From positions 1 to 11,167 of the forward strand of contig CALEZD010000107.1 of NCBI GenBank assembly GCA_937928385.1: a DNA stretch of 11,167 nucleotides. Reading direction: 5' to 3'. A model generated the notes under the pieces. The model was not told the origin of the DNA. It saw only the letters and a list, made by a program, of their open reading frames with translations, and searched no databases. This document shows positions 1-6,158 of this stretch, piece after piece (positions within the stretch are counted from its first letter, which is position 1; each line of letters opens with the position of its first letter). The stretch comes from an uncultured Bacteroidota bacterium. GTDB taxonomy: Bacteria > Bacteroidota > Bacteroidia > Chitinophagales > Chitinophagaceae. The position numbers were made by a program, and so were the translations under genes.

Positions 1-651
1 CTCCCCCGCACCCGAAAAAAATTAACCCAAGAACAAGGGAACAAAACGGAACAAACCACAAAAAAAGGCTCCTTCCCTGTTTTTAGGGAAGGTGGCACGA
101 ACGAAGAGAGTGACGGAAGGGTTGACTCGCGCAGGCTACCCGCACCGGAACAAACGCTCACAGAAGAACAAGGGAACAAAACGGAACAAACCACAAGTCC
201 CAAGCAAGGGGTACCGATAGCTATCGGTATAGGAGTCCAACCCGCGCCGGAACAAACCCACCCCCCTCTGCGCCTCAGCGACTCTACGGTTCAACATTCA
301 AACACCACAGAACACCTCTCCACGCACTATACAAGTCCCCCGGAGTTTATCCCGCCATCAGCGGGAGGGGATTTAGGGGTCCGACTCACCCTGCAAAACT
401 CCCCCCTCTACCCCCAATATCTCGCCCTCTACCAAAAACGCAAACTACAGGCTGAAGACCTGATGTGCGCCAGCTTTTACAGTCAGAACAAAGCGGCCGA
501 AGCCTCCGCCCCGCCACCACATATTCTTACAGAAGAAGAAGTACGCCAACTACATGCAGATGCCGACAACAAAAAGGAACAAAACAAGAAACAGCCTCAG
601 CAGCCATACAACACATTTGGAAAAATGTATTTTCCCCCGGATCGTAGTTAG
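1..651 (+). CDS. C-terminal part of an unidentified hydrophilic protein, partial at left edge
   Basis: The frame beginning at base 1 is open without a stop until TAG at 649-651, so about 216 codons of a longer gene are visible and its start lies outside the window. I do not recognise the family. The first ~130 residues are low in complexity, rich in T, E, Q, P and G, and contain two copies of a segment with core EQGNKTEQTT spaced 45 codons apart. They are encoded by repeat and palindrome sequence listed separately. The last ~80 residues look like ordinary protein: LTLQNSPLYPQYLALYQKRK, then a charged ILTEEEVRQLHADAD stretch, a K/Q-rich linker and an end reading YNTFGKMYFPPDRS. An internal ATG at 463 could start a 62-residue product, but the open frame and protein-like sequence just upstream favour the longer reading. 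The alternative is that only the distal part is coding and the 5' part is a repeat-rich intergenic region that happens to be open. Confidence 0.5.
   Translation, partial: LPRTRKKLTQEQGNKTEQTTKKGSFPVFREGGTNEESDGRVDSRRLPAPEQTLTEEQGNKTEQTTSPKQGVPIAIGIGVQPAPEQTHPPLRLSDSTVQHSNTTEHLSTHYTSPPEFIPPSAGGDLGVRLTLQNSPLYPQYLALYQKRKLQAEDLMCASFYSQNKAAEASAPPPHILTEEEVRQLHADADNKKEQNKKQPQQPYNTFGKMYFPPDRS
29..196 (+). repeat. Direct repeat, two identical 33-bp copies 135 bp apart
   Basis: Bases 29-61 and 164-196 are identical over 33 bp (core gaacaagggaacaaaacgga). The offset of 135 bp is exactly 45 codons, so both copies are read in the same frame and give EQGNKTEQTT. Each copy is preceded by a related lead (cccgcacc at 5-12 and 139-146). 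A further partial lead, cgcgccggaacaaac at 243-257, matches 141-155 with one mismatch. This suggests two and a half degenerate tandem units, each carrying a different palindromic element in its tail. Confidence 0.85.
64..127 (+). repeat. REP-like hairpin element inside the open frame
   Basis: The arms ccttccct (71-78) and agggaagg (85-92) form an 8-bp perfect stem around the loop gttttt. A ggtggcacgaacgaagagag stretch and a second ggaagg (115-120) follow, which could pair alternatively with the first arm. Elements of this style are, from memory, dispersed between genes in Bacteroidota genomes. Here it lies inside an open reading frame and adds no stop codon. Family membership is an inference that a genome-wide copy count would settle. 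Confidence 0.5.
212..229. repeat. 18-bp perfect palindrome
   Basis: taccgatagctatcggta is its own reverse complement over all 18 bases. In the open frame it contributes to VPIAIGIG. The flanks (caagcaagggg before, aggagtccaaccc after) resemble the edges of a dispersed element more than protein-coding sequence. It could be a REP-type element or a protein-binding site; the sequence alone does not decide. Confidence 0.8.
350..382 (+). repeat. Short hairpin with G-rich tail, REP-like
   Basis: tcccgc (350-355) pairs with gcggga (361-366) around the loop catca, followed by ggggatttaggggt. A C-rich stretch downstream (about 400-417) is roughly complementary to the G-rich tail, so a larger foldback is possible. 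This is the third palindromic unit within the same open frame. Confidence 0.4.
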
Positions 652-685
652 CGCCCGATTATGAGCAATCCTCAAAGGGAAACAC

Positions 686-693
686 TAAATTTG
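686..693 (+). promoter_or_regulatory. Candidate Bacteroidota -7 box before the ABC permease
   Basis: taaatttg matches the Bacteroidota primary sigma factor -7 consensus TAnnTTTG at every fixed position and lies 7 nt before the ATG at 701. If used, transcription would begin at or within a few bases of the start codon, giving a leaderless or nearly leaderless message. I see no convincing TTG -33 element at the expected distance, so confidence is low. Confidence 0.25.
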
Positions 694-700
694 TTGGCGG

Positions 701-1957
701 ATGAACCACTTAGGGCAAATCATATATACAAGCGTTGTACAGGCCATGCACGAGTTGCGGGTCAACAAGCTGCGTACCTTCCTGTCACTGCTGGGGGTTA
801 CTATCGGTATATTCTGTATTGTTGCTGTGTTTACCGTGTTGGATAGTATGAAGAACAATATCCGCAACGAGATTTCCAGCCTCGGCAGCGATGTACTGTA
901 TATAGGCCGCTGGCCCTGGATGGATGAGGGGGGAGAATACAAATGGTGGGAGTTCCTGCGCAGGCCCAGTATGGGGCCCAAAGAACTGAAGGCCGTACAG
1001 CGCGATGTAAAAACTATTGATTACGCGGCGCTCTCTTACCGCGATGGTGGCCTCACCATCAAGCATTACGACCAGGAAATATCAGGTATAACAGGTTATG
1101 CGGTTACTACCAACTTCGATAAGATACAGGGTGTGGAAATAGAGAATGGCCGCTACCTCAGTTTGTCTGAAACGGAGGGTGGCAACAACTCAGTAGTACT
1201 GGGTAAAGAAGTGGCGGAGACGCTGTTCCCCTCCGGCACCGACCCCGTGGGCAAAAAAATTACTTTCCACGGCAGGGGCTTCAACGTGGTGGGCGTCATG
1301 CGCAAATCAGGCCAGAGCATATCCGGCTTCAACTTCGACAGGGGTATTATATATCCCTACTATACAGCTGCCGCCATGGTCGATGTTACTTCTTTCAATA
1401 ACGACCCCACGCTCATCGTCAAGACAGGTACTGGTGTCAACGTGCAGGATGTCCGGCTGGAAGTGGAAGGTGCACTGCGCAGGATAAGAAGGGTGCCGCC
1501 GGGCGAGAAGAACAATTTCGCAGTCAACCAGCTCAGCCAGATAACCGAACGATTGAATGTCATGTTCAGCGGAATAAATATGGTTGGGTTGGCAATAACC
1601 TTTTTGTCATTATTGGTGGGGATGTTTGGTATTGCTAATATCATGTTTGTAACGGTAAAGGAACGCACCAAAATGATAGGGCTGAAAAAAGCAGTCGGTG
1701 CCCGCTCACGTAGTATATTACTGGAGTTCCTGGTAGAGGCTGTTACGCTCTGTATTACCGGCGGGCTGGTAGGTATCGTCCTGGTATTGCTGCTGGCGGC
1801 TATACTTACCTATGGCGTGGATTTCCCTGTTACATTATCTTTACAAAACTTTTTCATAGGCATAGGCGTCTCGGCTACGGTTGGAGTATTGGCAGGTTTT
1901 ATCCCTGCACGTTCCGCCTCCCGCCTCGATCCTGTAGCCGCAATACGCTCGCATTAA
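701..1957 (+). CDS. ABC transporter permease, MacB/FtsX type
   Basis: This 418-residue inner-membrane protein has the four-helix layout of MacB-type permeases. One N-terminal helix (about 27-48) is preceded by the basic stretch LRVNKLRTFLSLLGVTIGI. A periplasmic MacB_PCD-like domain of roughly 240 residues follows, containing VVLGKEVAETLFP and DPVGKKITFHG. Three C-terminal FtsX helices sit at about 293-318, 345-372 and 384-402. The cytoplasmic motif IGLKKAVGARSRSI (around 326-339), which contacts the ATPase, and the ending PARSASRLDPVAAIR are family hallmarks. Members work with a separate ABC ATPase in exporting or mechanically transmitting signals across the envelope. No ATPase gene is visible in the window, so the partner is probably encoded elsewhere and the substrate cannot be named. 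The next gene begins 19 nt downstream, suggesting cotranscription. Confidence 0.93.
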   Translation: MNHLGQIIYTSVVQAMHELRVNKLRTFLSLLGVTIGIFCIVAVFTVLDSMKNNIRNEISSLGSDVLYIGRWPWMDEGGEYKWWEFLRRPSMGPKELKAVQRDVKTIDYAALSYRDGGLTIKHYDQEISGITGYAVTTNFDKIQGVEIENGRYLSLSETEGGNNSVVLGKEVAETLFPSGTDPVGKKITFHGRGFNVVGVMRKSGQSISGFNFDRGIIYPYYTAAAMVDVTSFNNDPTLIVKTGTGVNVQDVRLEVEGALRRIRRVPPGEKNNFAVNQLSQITERLNVMFSGINMVGLAITFLSLLVGMFGIANIMFVTVKERTKMIGLKKAVGARSRSILLEFLVEAVTLCITGGLVGIVLVLLLAAILTYGVDFPVTLSLQNFFIGIGVSATVGVLAGFIPARSASRLDPVAAIRSH

Positions 1958-1976
1958 AAAGGTATAGAAACAGACT

Positions 1977-2477
1977 ATGGGTAAAGAACGCACAATCATC
2001 CTCGATAAAGAACGCATCAACTGGAAGATGCAGCGCATGGCCTACGAAATATGGGAGCACTTCAGCAATGAAAAATCAGTTACCCTCATAGGCATTGAAG
2101 GCAGCGGCGCAATCGTGGCTAAAAGCCTGGCCCGCAGGCTGAAGGAAATCAGCCCGCTGAAGGTGGAGCTCATCATAGTTAAGATGAACAAACGAAAACC
2201 CCTTGCGGCGGAAATCACGATTGATGAAGACCTGTCAGATAAGGCATTGGTATTGGTAGACGATGTAGCCAACTCGGGCAAAACCCTGCTGTACGCATTG
2301 GCCCCCATTCTGAAATTTGAACCGAAAAAGGTGCTCATAGCCGTACTGGTTGACCGCAGGCACAAGTCATTCCCCATCACTCCCGATATCATTGGCCAGA
2401 GTGTATCGACTACCCTCAAGGAACATATAGAGGTAGAAACGGAAGGGGAATATATTACAGCAGCATATTTACAATAA
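1977..2477 (+). CDS. Phosphoribosyltransferase family protein, PyrR-like
   Basis: This is a 166-residue type I phosphoribosyltransferase. The PRPP-binding loop is explicit: LVLVDDVANSGKT at residues 91-103, with the paired acids D95-D96. A PPi-loop-like GIEGSGAIVAK lies at 39-49. The C-terminal part VLVDRRHKSFPITPDIIGQS (123-142) follows the PyrR pattern in which LVDRGHRELPI and a YVGK segment are typical. PyrR proteins have uracil phosphoribosyltransferase activity and in some bacteria attenuate pyr operons. Here no pyrimidine gene or attenuator is nearby, the central loop (KRKPLAAEITIDEDL) is diverged, and the neighbours are an ABC permease and an asparaginase. The base specificity is therefore uncertain and the pyrR symbol is withheld. 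The start at 1977 leaves a 19-nt gap after the permease gene. Confidence 0.85.
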   Translation: MGKERTIILDKERINWKMQRMAYEIWEHFSNEKSVTLIGIEGSGAIVAKSLARRLKEISPLKVELIIVKMNKRKPLAAEITIDEDLSDKALVLVDDVANSGKTLLYALAPILKFEPKKVLIAVLVDRRHKSFPITPDIIGQSVSTTLKEHIEVETEGEYITAAYLQ

Positions 2478-2510
2478 TTATCAGCAATTAATAAAAACAA
2501 GAATAGATAG

Positions 2511-3458
2511 ATGCCCGTTACATTAGTGATACATGGTGGTGCAGGAAATGTGACACCCGAAACAGTAGGTGGAAAAGAAAAAGAATATACTGAAGGGCTG
2601 ACGCTGGCCCTGGATGCTGGCTACAGCATACTGAACGCAGGCGGCACCGCTATGGATGCCGTAGTGGCTGCAATAGTTGAGTTGGAAAACAATCCTTTGT
2701 TCAATGCGGGCAGGGGAGCGGTGTTTACCAAGAAAGGGCTGAACGAAATGGATGCCGCCCTGATGAATGGCATGACGCTGGAAGCGGGTGCGATTGCGGG
2801 TGTGCGCAATATCAAAAACCCCATCAAGCTGGCGCGCGAGGTGATGTTACATTCCAACCACGTATTCCTCAGCGGAAACGGTGCCTCTGAGTTTGCACTC
2901 ACACGCGGTATAGAGATAGTGCCCGATGAATACTTTTTCAATAAAGAACGTTATGAGCAATGGCTGGAGATACGCGACAGCGACCACTACCAGCTGGACC
3001 ATAAGGGCGATAACCTGAAAGGTGGTGATGCCAATCCTGACTATAAATTTGGCACTGTAGGCGCCGTAGCCTGCGATTCGGAAGGTAACCTGGCAGCGGG
3101 TACTTCTACCGGAGGTATGACCAACAAACGTTTTGGCCGTATAGGCGACAGCCCTGTGATAGGCGCAGGTACTTATGCCAATAATACCACCTGCGCTATC
3201 AGTTGCACCGGCCATGGTGAACCTTTCCTGCGTGCTGTAGTGGCGCACGACATCAGTTGCCTCATGGAATACAAAGGACTGTCTTTGCAGGAAGCATGTG
3301 ATATAGTAGTGAAAGATAAACTGGTAAAGCTGGGCGGCGAAGGCGGACTGATAGCGGTAGATGGCAGCGGCAATGGCCTGTTCTGTTTTAATTCTGCCGG
3401 TATGTTCCGCGCCCTGCGCAACAGCGATGGCAGGGATGAAGTAGCTTTTTATGGTTAA
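2511..3458 (+). CDS. Isoaspartyl peptidase/L-asparaginase (Ntn hydrolase, type 2)
   Basis: The 315-residue product is a plant-type asparaginase of the E. coli IaaA family. It would be made as a precursor that cleaves itself before Thr182 in FGTVGAVACD, so Thr182 becomes the N-terminal nucleophile of the beta subunit. The N-terminal LVIHGGAG, the NAGRGAVFT and NEMDAALM segments (about 65-85), and the beta-subunit motifs GTSTGGMTNKRFGRIGDSP (197-215), GAGTYANN and CTGHGEPFLRA are all canonical. The family hydrolyses L-asparagine and isoaspartyl dipeptides, recycling damaged protein. No signal peptide is seen, so it should be cytoplasmic. Length matches the family. The gap to the phosphoribosyltransferase gene is 33 A-rich bases, and the stop overlaps the next gene by 8 nt. 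Confidence 0.95.
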   Translation: MPVTLVIHGGAGNVTPETVGGKEKEYTEGLTLALDAGYSILNAGGTAMDAVVAAIVELENNPLFNAGRGAVFTKKGLNEMDAALMNGMTLEAGAIAGVRNIKNPIKLAREVMLHSNHVFLSGNGASEFALTRGIEIVPDEYFFNKERYEQWLEIRDSDHYQLDHKGDNLKGGDANPDYKFGTVGAVACDSEGNLAAGTSTGGMTNKRFGRIGDSPVIGAGTYANNTTCAISCTGHGEPFLRAVVAHDISCLMEYKGLSLQEACDIVVKDKLVKLGGEGGLIAVDGSGNGLFCFNSAGMFRALRNSDGRDEVAFYG

Positions 3459-3810
3459 GCGGTTAAACTATATAAGGTTAGTGATGCGTGTGTGCCTCTA
3501 TTTCGGGGTATCAGTATTTTGTATCGCAGCTCTGTTTAAAATTCAACATTGGCCACATAGCGATGATATTATGTTGTGGGTGCTCGTCTTATCCGGCTTG
3601 TTTTGGTTTTTAGCTATCGTAGAGCTTATAGTTTCAAAACAAATAAAGCTAAAAGATAAATACTTTTGGCTTGTATTCTTAGGGATTGTATTTGTTATGC
3701 AGTTTTTCTTCTTTGTTCCTTTGTTATTCCTGTTACTACAATCAGGATATTTAAAGTGGTCAAAACCATACTTTTCTCAAAGCAAACAAAAATCGGTTTC
3801 GCATGCGTAG
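3451..3810 (+). CDS. Small three-helix membrane protein with GldL-like motif
   Basis: The 119-residue protein has three hydrophobic segments (about 11-29, 40-61 and 72-98). The motif LFKIQHWP at the end of the first helix is the signature seen in GldL, the gliding/type IX secretion motor protein, and in many small Bacteroidota membrane proteins of unknown role. It lacks the long cytoplasmic C-terminal region of GldL, so it is not GldL itself. The ATG at 3451 overlaps the asparaginase stop by 8 nt, and its own stop overlaps the next ATG by 8 nt, which argues for translational coupling and for this start. A second ATG at 3484 is possible but would remove the basic N-terminus. The coding sequence is visibly richer in A/T than the asparaginase gene, as expected for a Phe/Leu/Lys-rich membrane protein. 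Function is unknown. Confidence 0.75.
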   Translation: MVKRLNYIRLVMRVCLYFGVSVFCIAALFKIQHWPHSDDIMLWVLVLSGLFWFLAIVELIVSKQIKLKDKYFWLVFLGIVFVMQFFFFVPLLFLLLQSGYLKWSKPYFSQSKQKSVSHA

Positions 3811-4285
3811 TATATGGATTTTAATTCTTGGTTTGATGTTATCATTGGTCAACATTGATGCCAACGCTCAACCCACAGAGGTACAGGCGAAAAAGCTTTC
3901 TGGTTACTTCTTCAGCGGCAGCGATGCTATGCTGAAAGACGGGCCTAATTGTTTTGTGATAACCAAACCCCAGGAATTTGAAAAATTCTTTGGTAAGGGT
4001 AGGGCGGACACCCCGCATTTCAGTAAAGAGTGGATGCTGGTGCTCATCATGCCCGCTACCAAAAAAGATATACAACTCGAGTTCAACCGTATATCTATGA
4101 AGGCGGGTACTTTCGTTGAGGTCTATTGCGATTTCAATAAACTACGCGGCAAAATGCTGACCTATGAAACTAACCCGATGGCAGTCTGCACCATACCTCG
4201 TTTCGAGAAGGTAAAGACCATCAACTTTTACGTAGAACGGAAAAAGGGTTTGGAATTAGTCACCTCGGTAGATGTGAAACGTTAG
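3803..4285 (+). CDS. Secreted protein of unknown function, possibly PrcB-like
   Basis: The 160-residue product begins with a Sec signal peptide: MR, then a hydrophobic core ILILGLMLSLV, with likely cleavage after ANA at residue 22. The mature part contains FVITKPQEFEKFFGK, then PHFSKEWMLVLIMP, an alternating beta-rich middle and YETNPMAVCTIPRFEKVKTI near the end. This order (aligning 'FVI..QEFEKF', 'F.KE..L', beta strands) recalls the PrcB C-terminal domain of protease-complex subunits. I infer that from pattern only and would not name the gene on it. There is no lipobox. The gene overlaps the GldL-motif gene by 8 nt, so the small membrane protein and this exported protein may be partners. 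Its TAG interlocks with the truA stop on the other strand. Confidence 0.75.
   Translation: MRSIWILILGLMLSLVNIDANAQPTEVQAKKLSGYFFSGSDAMLKDGPNCFVITKPQEFEKFFGKGRADTPHFSKEWMLVLIMPATKKDIQLEFNRISMKAGTFVEVYCDFNKLRGKMLTYETNPMAVCTIPRFEKVKTINFYVERKKGLELVTSVDVKR
4282..4285. other. Interlocked convergent stop codons
   Basis: The four bases ttag contain TAG (4283-4285) for the plus-strand secreted-protein gene and, read from the other strand, TAA (4282-4284) for truA. The two coding regions therefore overlap tail to tail by 4 nt, with no intergenic space. Confidence 0.95.
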
Positions 4286-5040
4286 TTCTTTATTTCAGTC
4301 AGCGCCCCATCAGGATAGCTGATGTCTTCCAGGTACAGGCCAAAACCAGGTACGCTGAAATCGGCCAGGGTGCAATCCTTGGCTTCTATCACCTGCCTGA
4401 ATTCGGCGATGCTCATTTTGCCTCTTGCCACCTGTAGCTGAGTACCTACCAGTCCGCGCACCATCCCCCTCAGGAAACGGTTGCCGCGTACTACATAATG
4501 AAGTTCGTCACCATGCTCTTCCCAGTGCGAGTCGGTGAGGGTACAGATAAAAGTCCTGCTTTGGGTATTGCGTTTGGAGAAGCTTTCAAAGTGCGTGTAT
4601 TCAGGCAGTATAGCCGCCGCTTCACGCAGCAGTTCCTTGTCTATATGGTAAGGGAAGTAATAAGCTCTTTGAAATTTGAACGGGTCTTTATGCCAATAGA
4701 GCCTGTACCTGTATTGCCTGCTGATGGCTGCAAAACGGCAGTTCAGTTCGGGGTCATTGGCCAGGTACATTTTATTGATGGCTATCTGTGGTTGCAGTAT
4801 GGCGTTCAGCTTGTACACAAAGTTGGCTGTCAACTCCTGCTCTGTGTCAAAGTGGTAGAAGTTGCAGAGCGCATGTACGCCCTCGTCCGTCCTGCTGGCG
4901 CCAAAGGAGGCTATTTCAGTCCTGAGCAGGGTGGATAGGGCTTTGTTAATCGCCAGTTGTACAGTGGGTGTTTCGCCCTGCACCTGCGAGCCATGAAAAG
5001 CCAGTCCGTCATACTTTATTTCCAGGAAATACCTTGCCAT
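4282..5040 (-). CDS. truA: tRNA pseudouridine synthase A
   Basis: This 252-residue enzyme converts uridine to pseudouridine at positions 38-40 of the tRNA anticodon stem. The N-terminal RYFLEIKYDGLAFHG and the catalytic loop GASRTDEGVHAL (47-58) are diagnostic, with Asp52 as the nucleophile. The usual GAGRTD reads GASRTD here, a mild variant. RQYRYRLYW contains the conserved active-site Tyr, and FLRGMVRGLVG is the C-terminal TruA signature. Length matches the family. It is the last gene of a leftward group, 41 nt after the DUF2157-type gene. Its TAA occupies 4282-4284 and shares bases with the TAG of the convergent plus-strand gene, so transcription termination must occur inside the opposing gene. 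Confidence 0.97.
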   Translation of the reverse strand: MARYFLEIKYDGLAFHGSQVQGETPTVQLAINKALSTLLRTEIASFGASRTDEGVHALCNFYHFDTEQELTANFVYKLNAILQPQIAINKMYLANDPELNCRFAAISRQYRYRLYWHKDPFKFQRAYYFPYHIDKELLREAAAILPEYTHFESFSKRNTQSRTFICTLTDSHWEEHGDELHYVVRGNRFLRGMVRGLVGTQLQVARGKMSIAEFRQVIEAKDCTLADFSVPGFGLYLEDISYPDGALTEIKN

Positions 5041-5081
5041 ACCTTGTGTTCAGCCTGCAATAATACGCAAATACCGTGGCA

Positions 5082-6104
5082 TCATGGCTGTTTGGCCTTC
5101 TTCATCCGTCGCTCTATTTGCCAGCCCACCAAGGCAAAAGATATAGCCAGCACCAGGAAGAAGATGCCCTTGTTGGTGGTGTTCCAGAAGAACTCAAAAT
5201 AACGGCTGTACAGGTTGAGTAGTATGAAGATAATACCGAAGTCGCGGGTGACATCGTCCTGGTACTTGATGCCAAGTATCAACGCTGCTATGGACACAAT
5301 GGCCAGCACAGCCGAGTAGCCAATCACTTGCACCTGTCGCACCTGTTCCCATTCTTCCCAGCGGCCATAGTTGCCGAAGATGGATACGCCCCACAGCCCG
5401 GTGAAGAATATGAGCAACCCGAGTACATAGGTTTGCCTCTGCGAAAAACGTAATGATTTGATAGTATTCTGCAAAAAGGCCATGCCAATGATGAACACAC
5501 CAAACAGTGTAAACCGCATAGGGTAGTTCATGCCCAGGAAGAGGTTGCGTTCGTTCTGCTGCCACTCGCTGAAGGAACCATACAAGCCCATCAGCGCAAG
5601 TATACCCGCCAGCCACAGCGCCCTCGATTTAAAGAACCCGCTCAGTGCGAATACGATGACAGCCGTTGCCGCCAGCAGCCCTGTATATTGGGGCCCGAAG
5701 CCAATGTCTTTGCAGTAGTACACCAGGCCTGACACAACCACCAATCCGCCCAGCACCATGTACACTTCATACACCAGCGAGTTGATGGACTTACGTTTCT
5801 TTGAAAGGTAAATGAACCATGCCAAAGCAATCAATGTACAGGATATAGCAATGATGATATTACCTACATCAAAGTACATACGTATCTTCTCCAGCAGTTT
5901 ATCATCTATGAAGATAGCGCCGAATGCCAGCAGGGTACACGCAATGGCTATGATGAAGAAATACTGGGCTATCTGCCCATTCGCCTTCTTCAGCGAAATG
6001 GTACTACGCAGTTCATCAGCCTTGTCTTTGGTCAGCAGGCTATTGCCTTCCCAATCGTCGAGGGCGGATTCCAGTAGTTCTTTTTCTTTCTTGTCCAGTT
6101 CCAT
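5082..6104 (-). CDS. DUF2157-type multi-pass membrane protein
   Basis: Starting at the ATG at 6104 gives 340 residues. The frame is open to an earlier ATG at 6131, but that nine-residue extension (MYTTLQHHC) looks unlike a protein start, whereas MELDKKEKELLESALDDWEG begins a sensible charged cytoplasmic helix. About ten hydrophobic helices follow, from AQYFFIIAIACTLLAFGAI (near 46) to GIFFLVLAISFALVGW near the end. The C-terminal NLYSRYFEFFWNTTNKGIFF and the short N-terminal acidic/basic domain follow the DUF2157 pattern of predicted membrane proteins. The biochemical role of the family is unknown. The gene sits 54 nt downstream of the serine hydrolase and 41 nt before truA, probably in the same transcript. 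Confidence 0.8.
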   Translation of the reverse strand: MELDKKEKELLESALDDWEGNSLLTKDKADELRSTISLKKANGQIAQYFFIIAIACTLLAFGAIFIDDKLLEKIRMYFDVGNIIIAISCTLIALAWFIYLSKKRKSINSLVYEVYMVLGGLVVVSGLVYYCKDIGFGPQYTGLLAATAVIVFALSGFFKSRALWLAGILALMGLYGSFSEWQQNERNLFLGMNYPMRFTLFGVFIIGMAFLQNTIKSLRFSQRQTYVLGLLIFFTGLWGVSIFGNYGRWEEWEQVRQVQVIGYSAVLAIVSIAALILGIKYQDDVTRDFGIIFILLNLYSRYFEFFWNTTNKGIFFLVLAISFALVGWQIERRMKKAKQP

Positions 6105-6158
6105 ACAGTGGTGTTGCAAGGTTGTATACAAATATCAAGCCATTAGTACAAAGTATAT

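Noticed and set aside
29..196. Possible CRISPR-like repeat-spacer structure
   Set aside because: Only two identical copies exist, the spacing is over 100 bp, the repeat is not palindromic and no cas genes are present; a coding tandem repeat fits better.
661..846. Small plus-strand reading frame overlapping the ABC permease start
   Set aside because: It lies out of frame with the strongly supported permease and its product has no recognisable features.
2042..2500. 152-codon minus-strand frame opposite the PyrR-like gene
   Set aside because: It mirrors a gene with clear PRPP-binding motifs, and the antisense product is Ser/Thr-rich without domains.
4498..4938. 146-codon plus-strand frame opposite truA
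   Set aside because: truA is unmistakable on the other strand; the shadow frame has no signal, domain or start context.
5194..5616. 140-codon minus-strand frame within the DUF2157-type gene
   Set aside because: The W/C/H-rich composition is typical of an out-of-frame reading, and the membrane protein frame is continuous.
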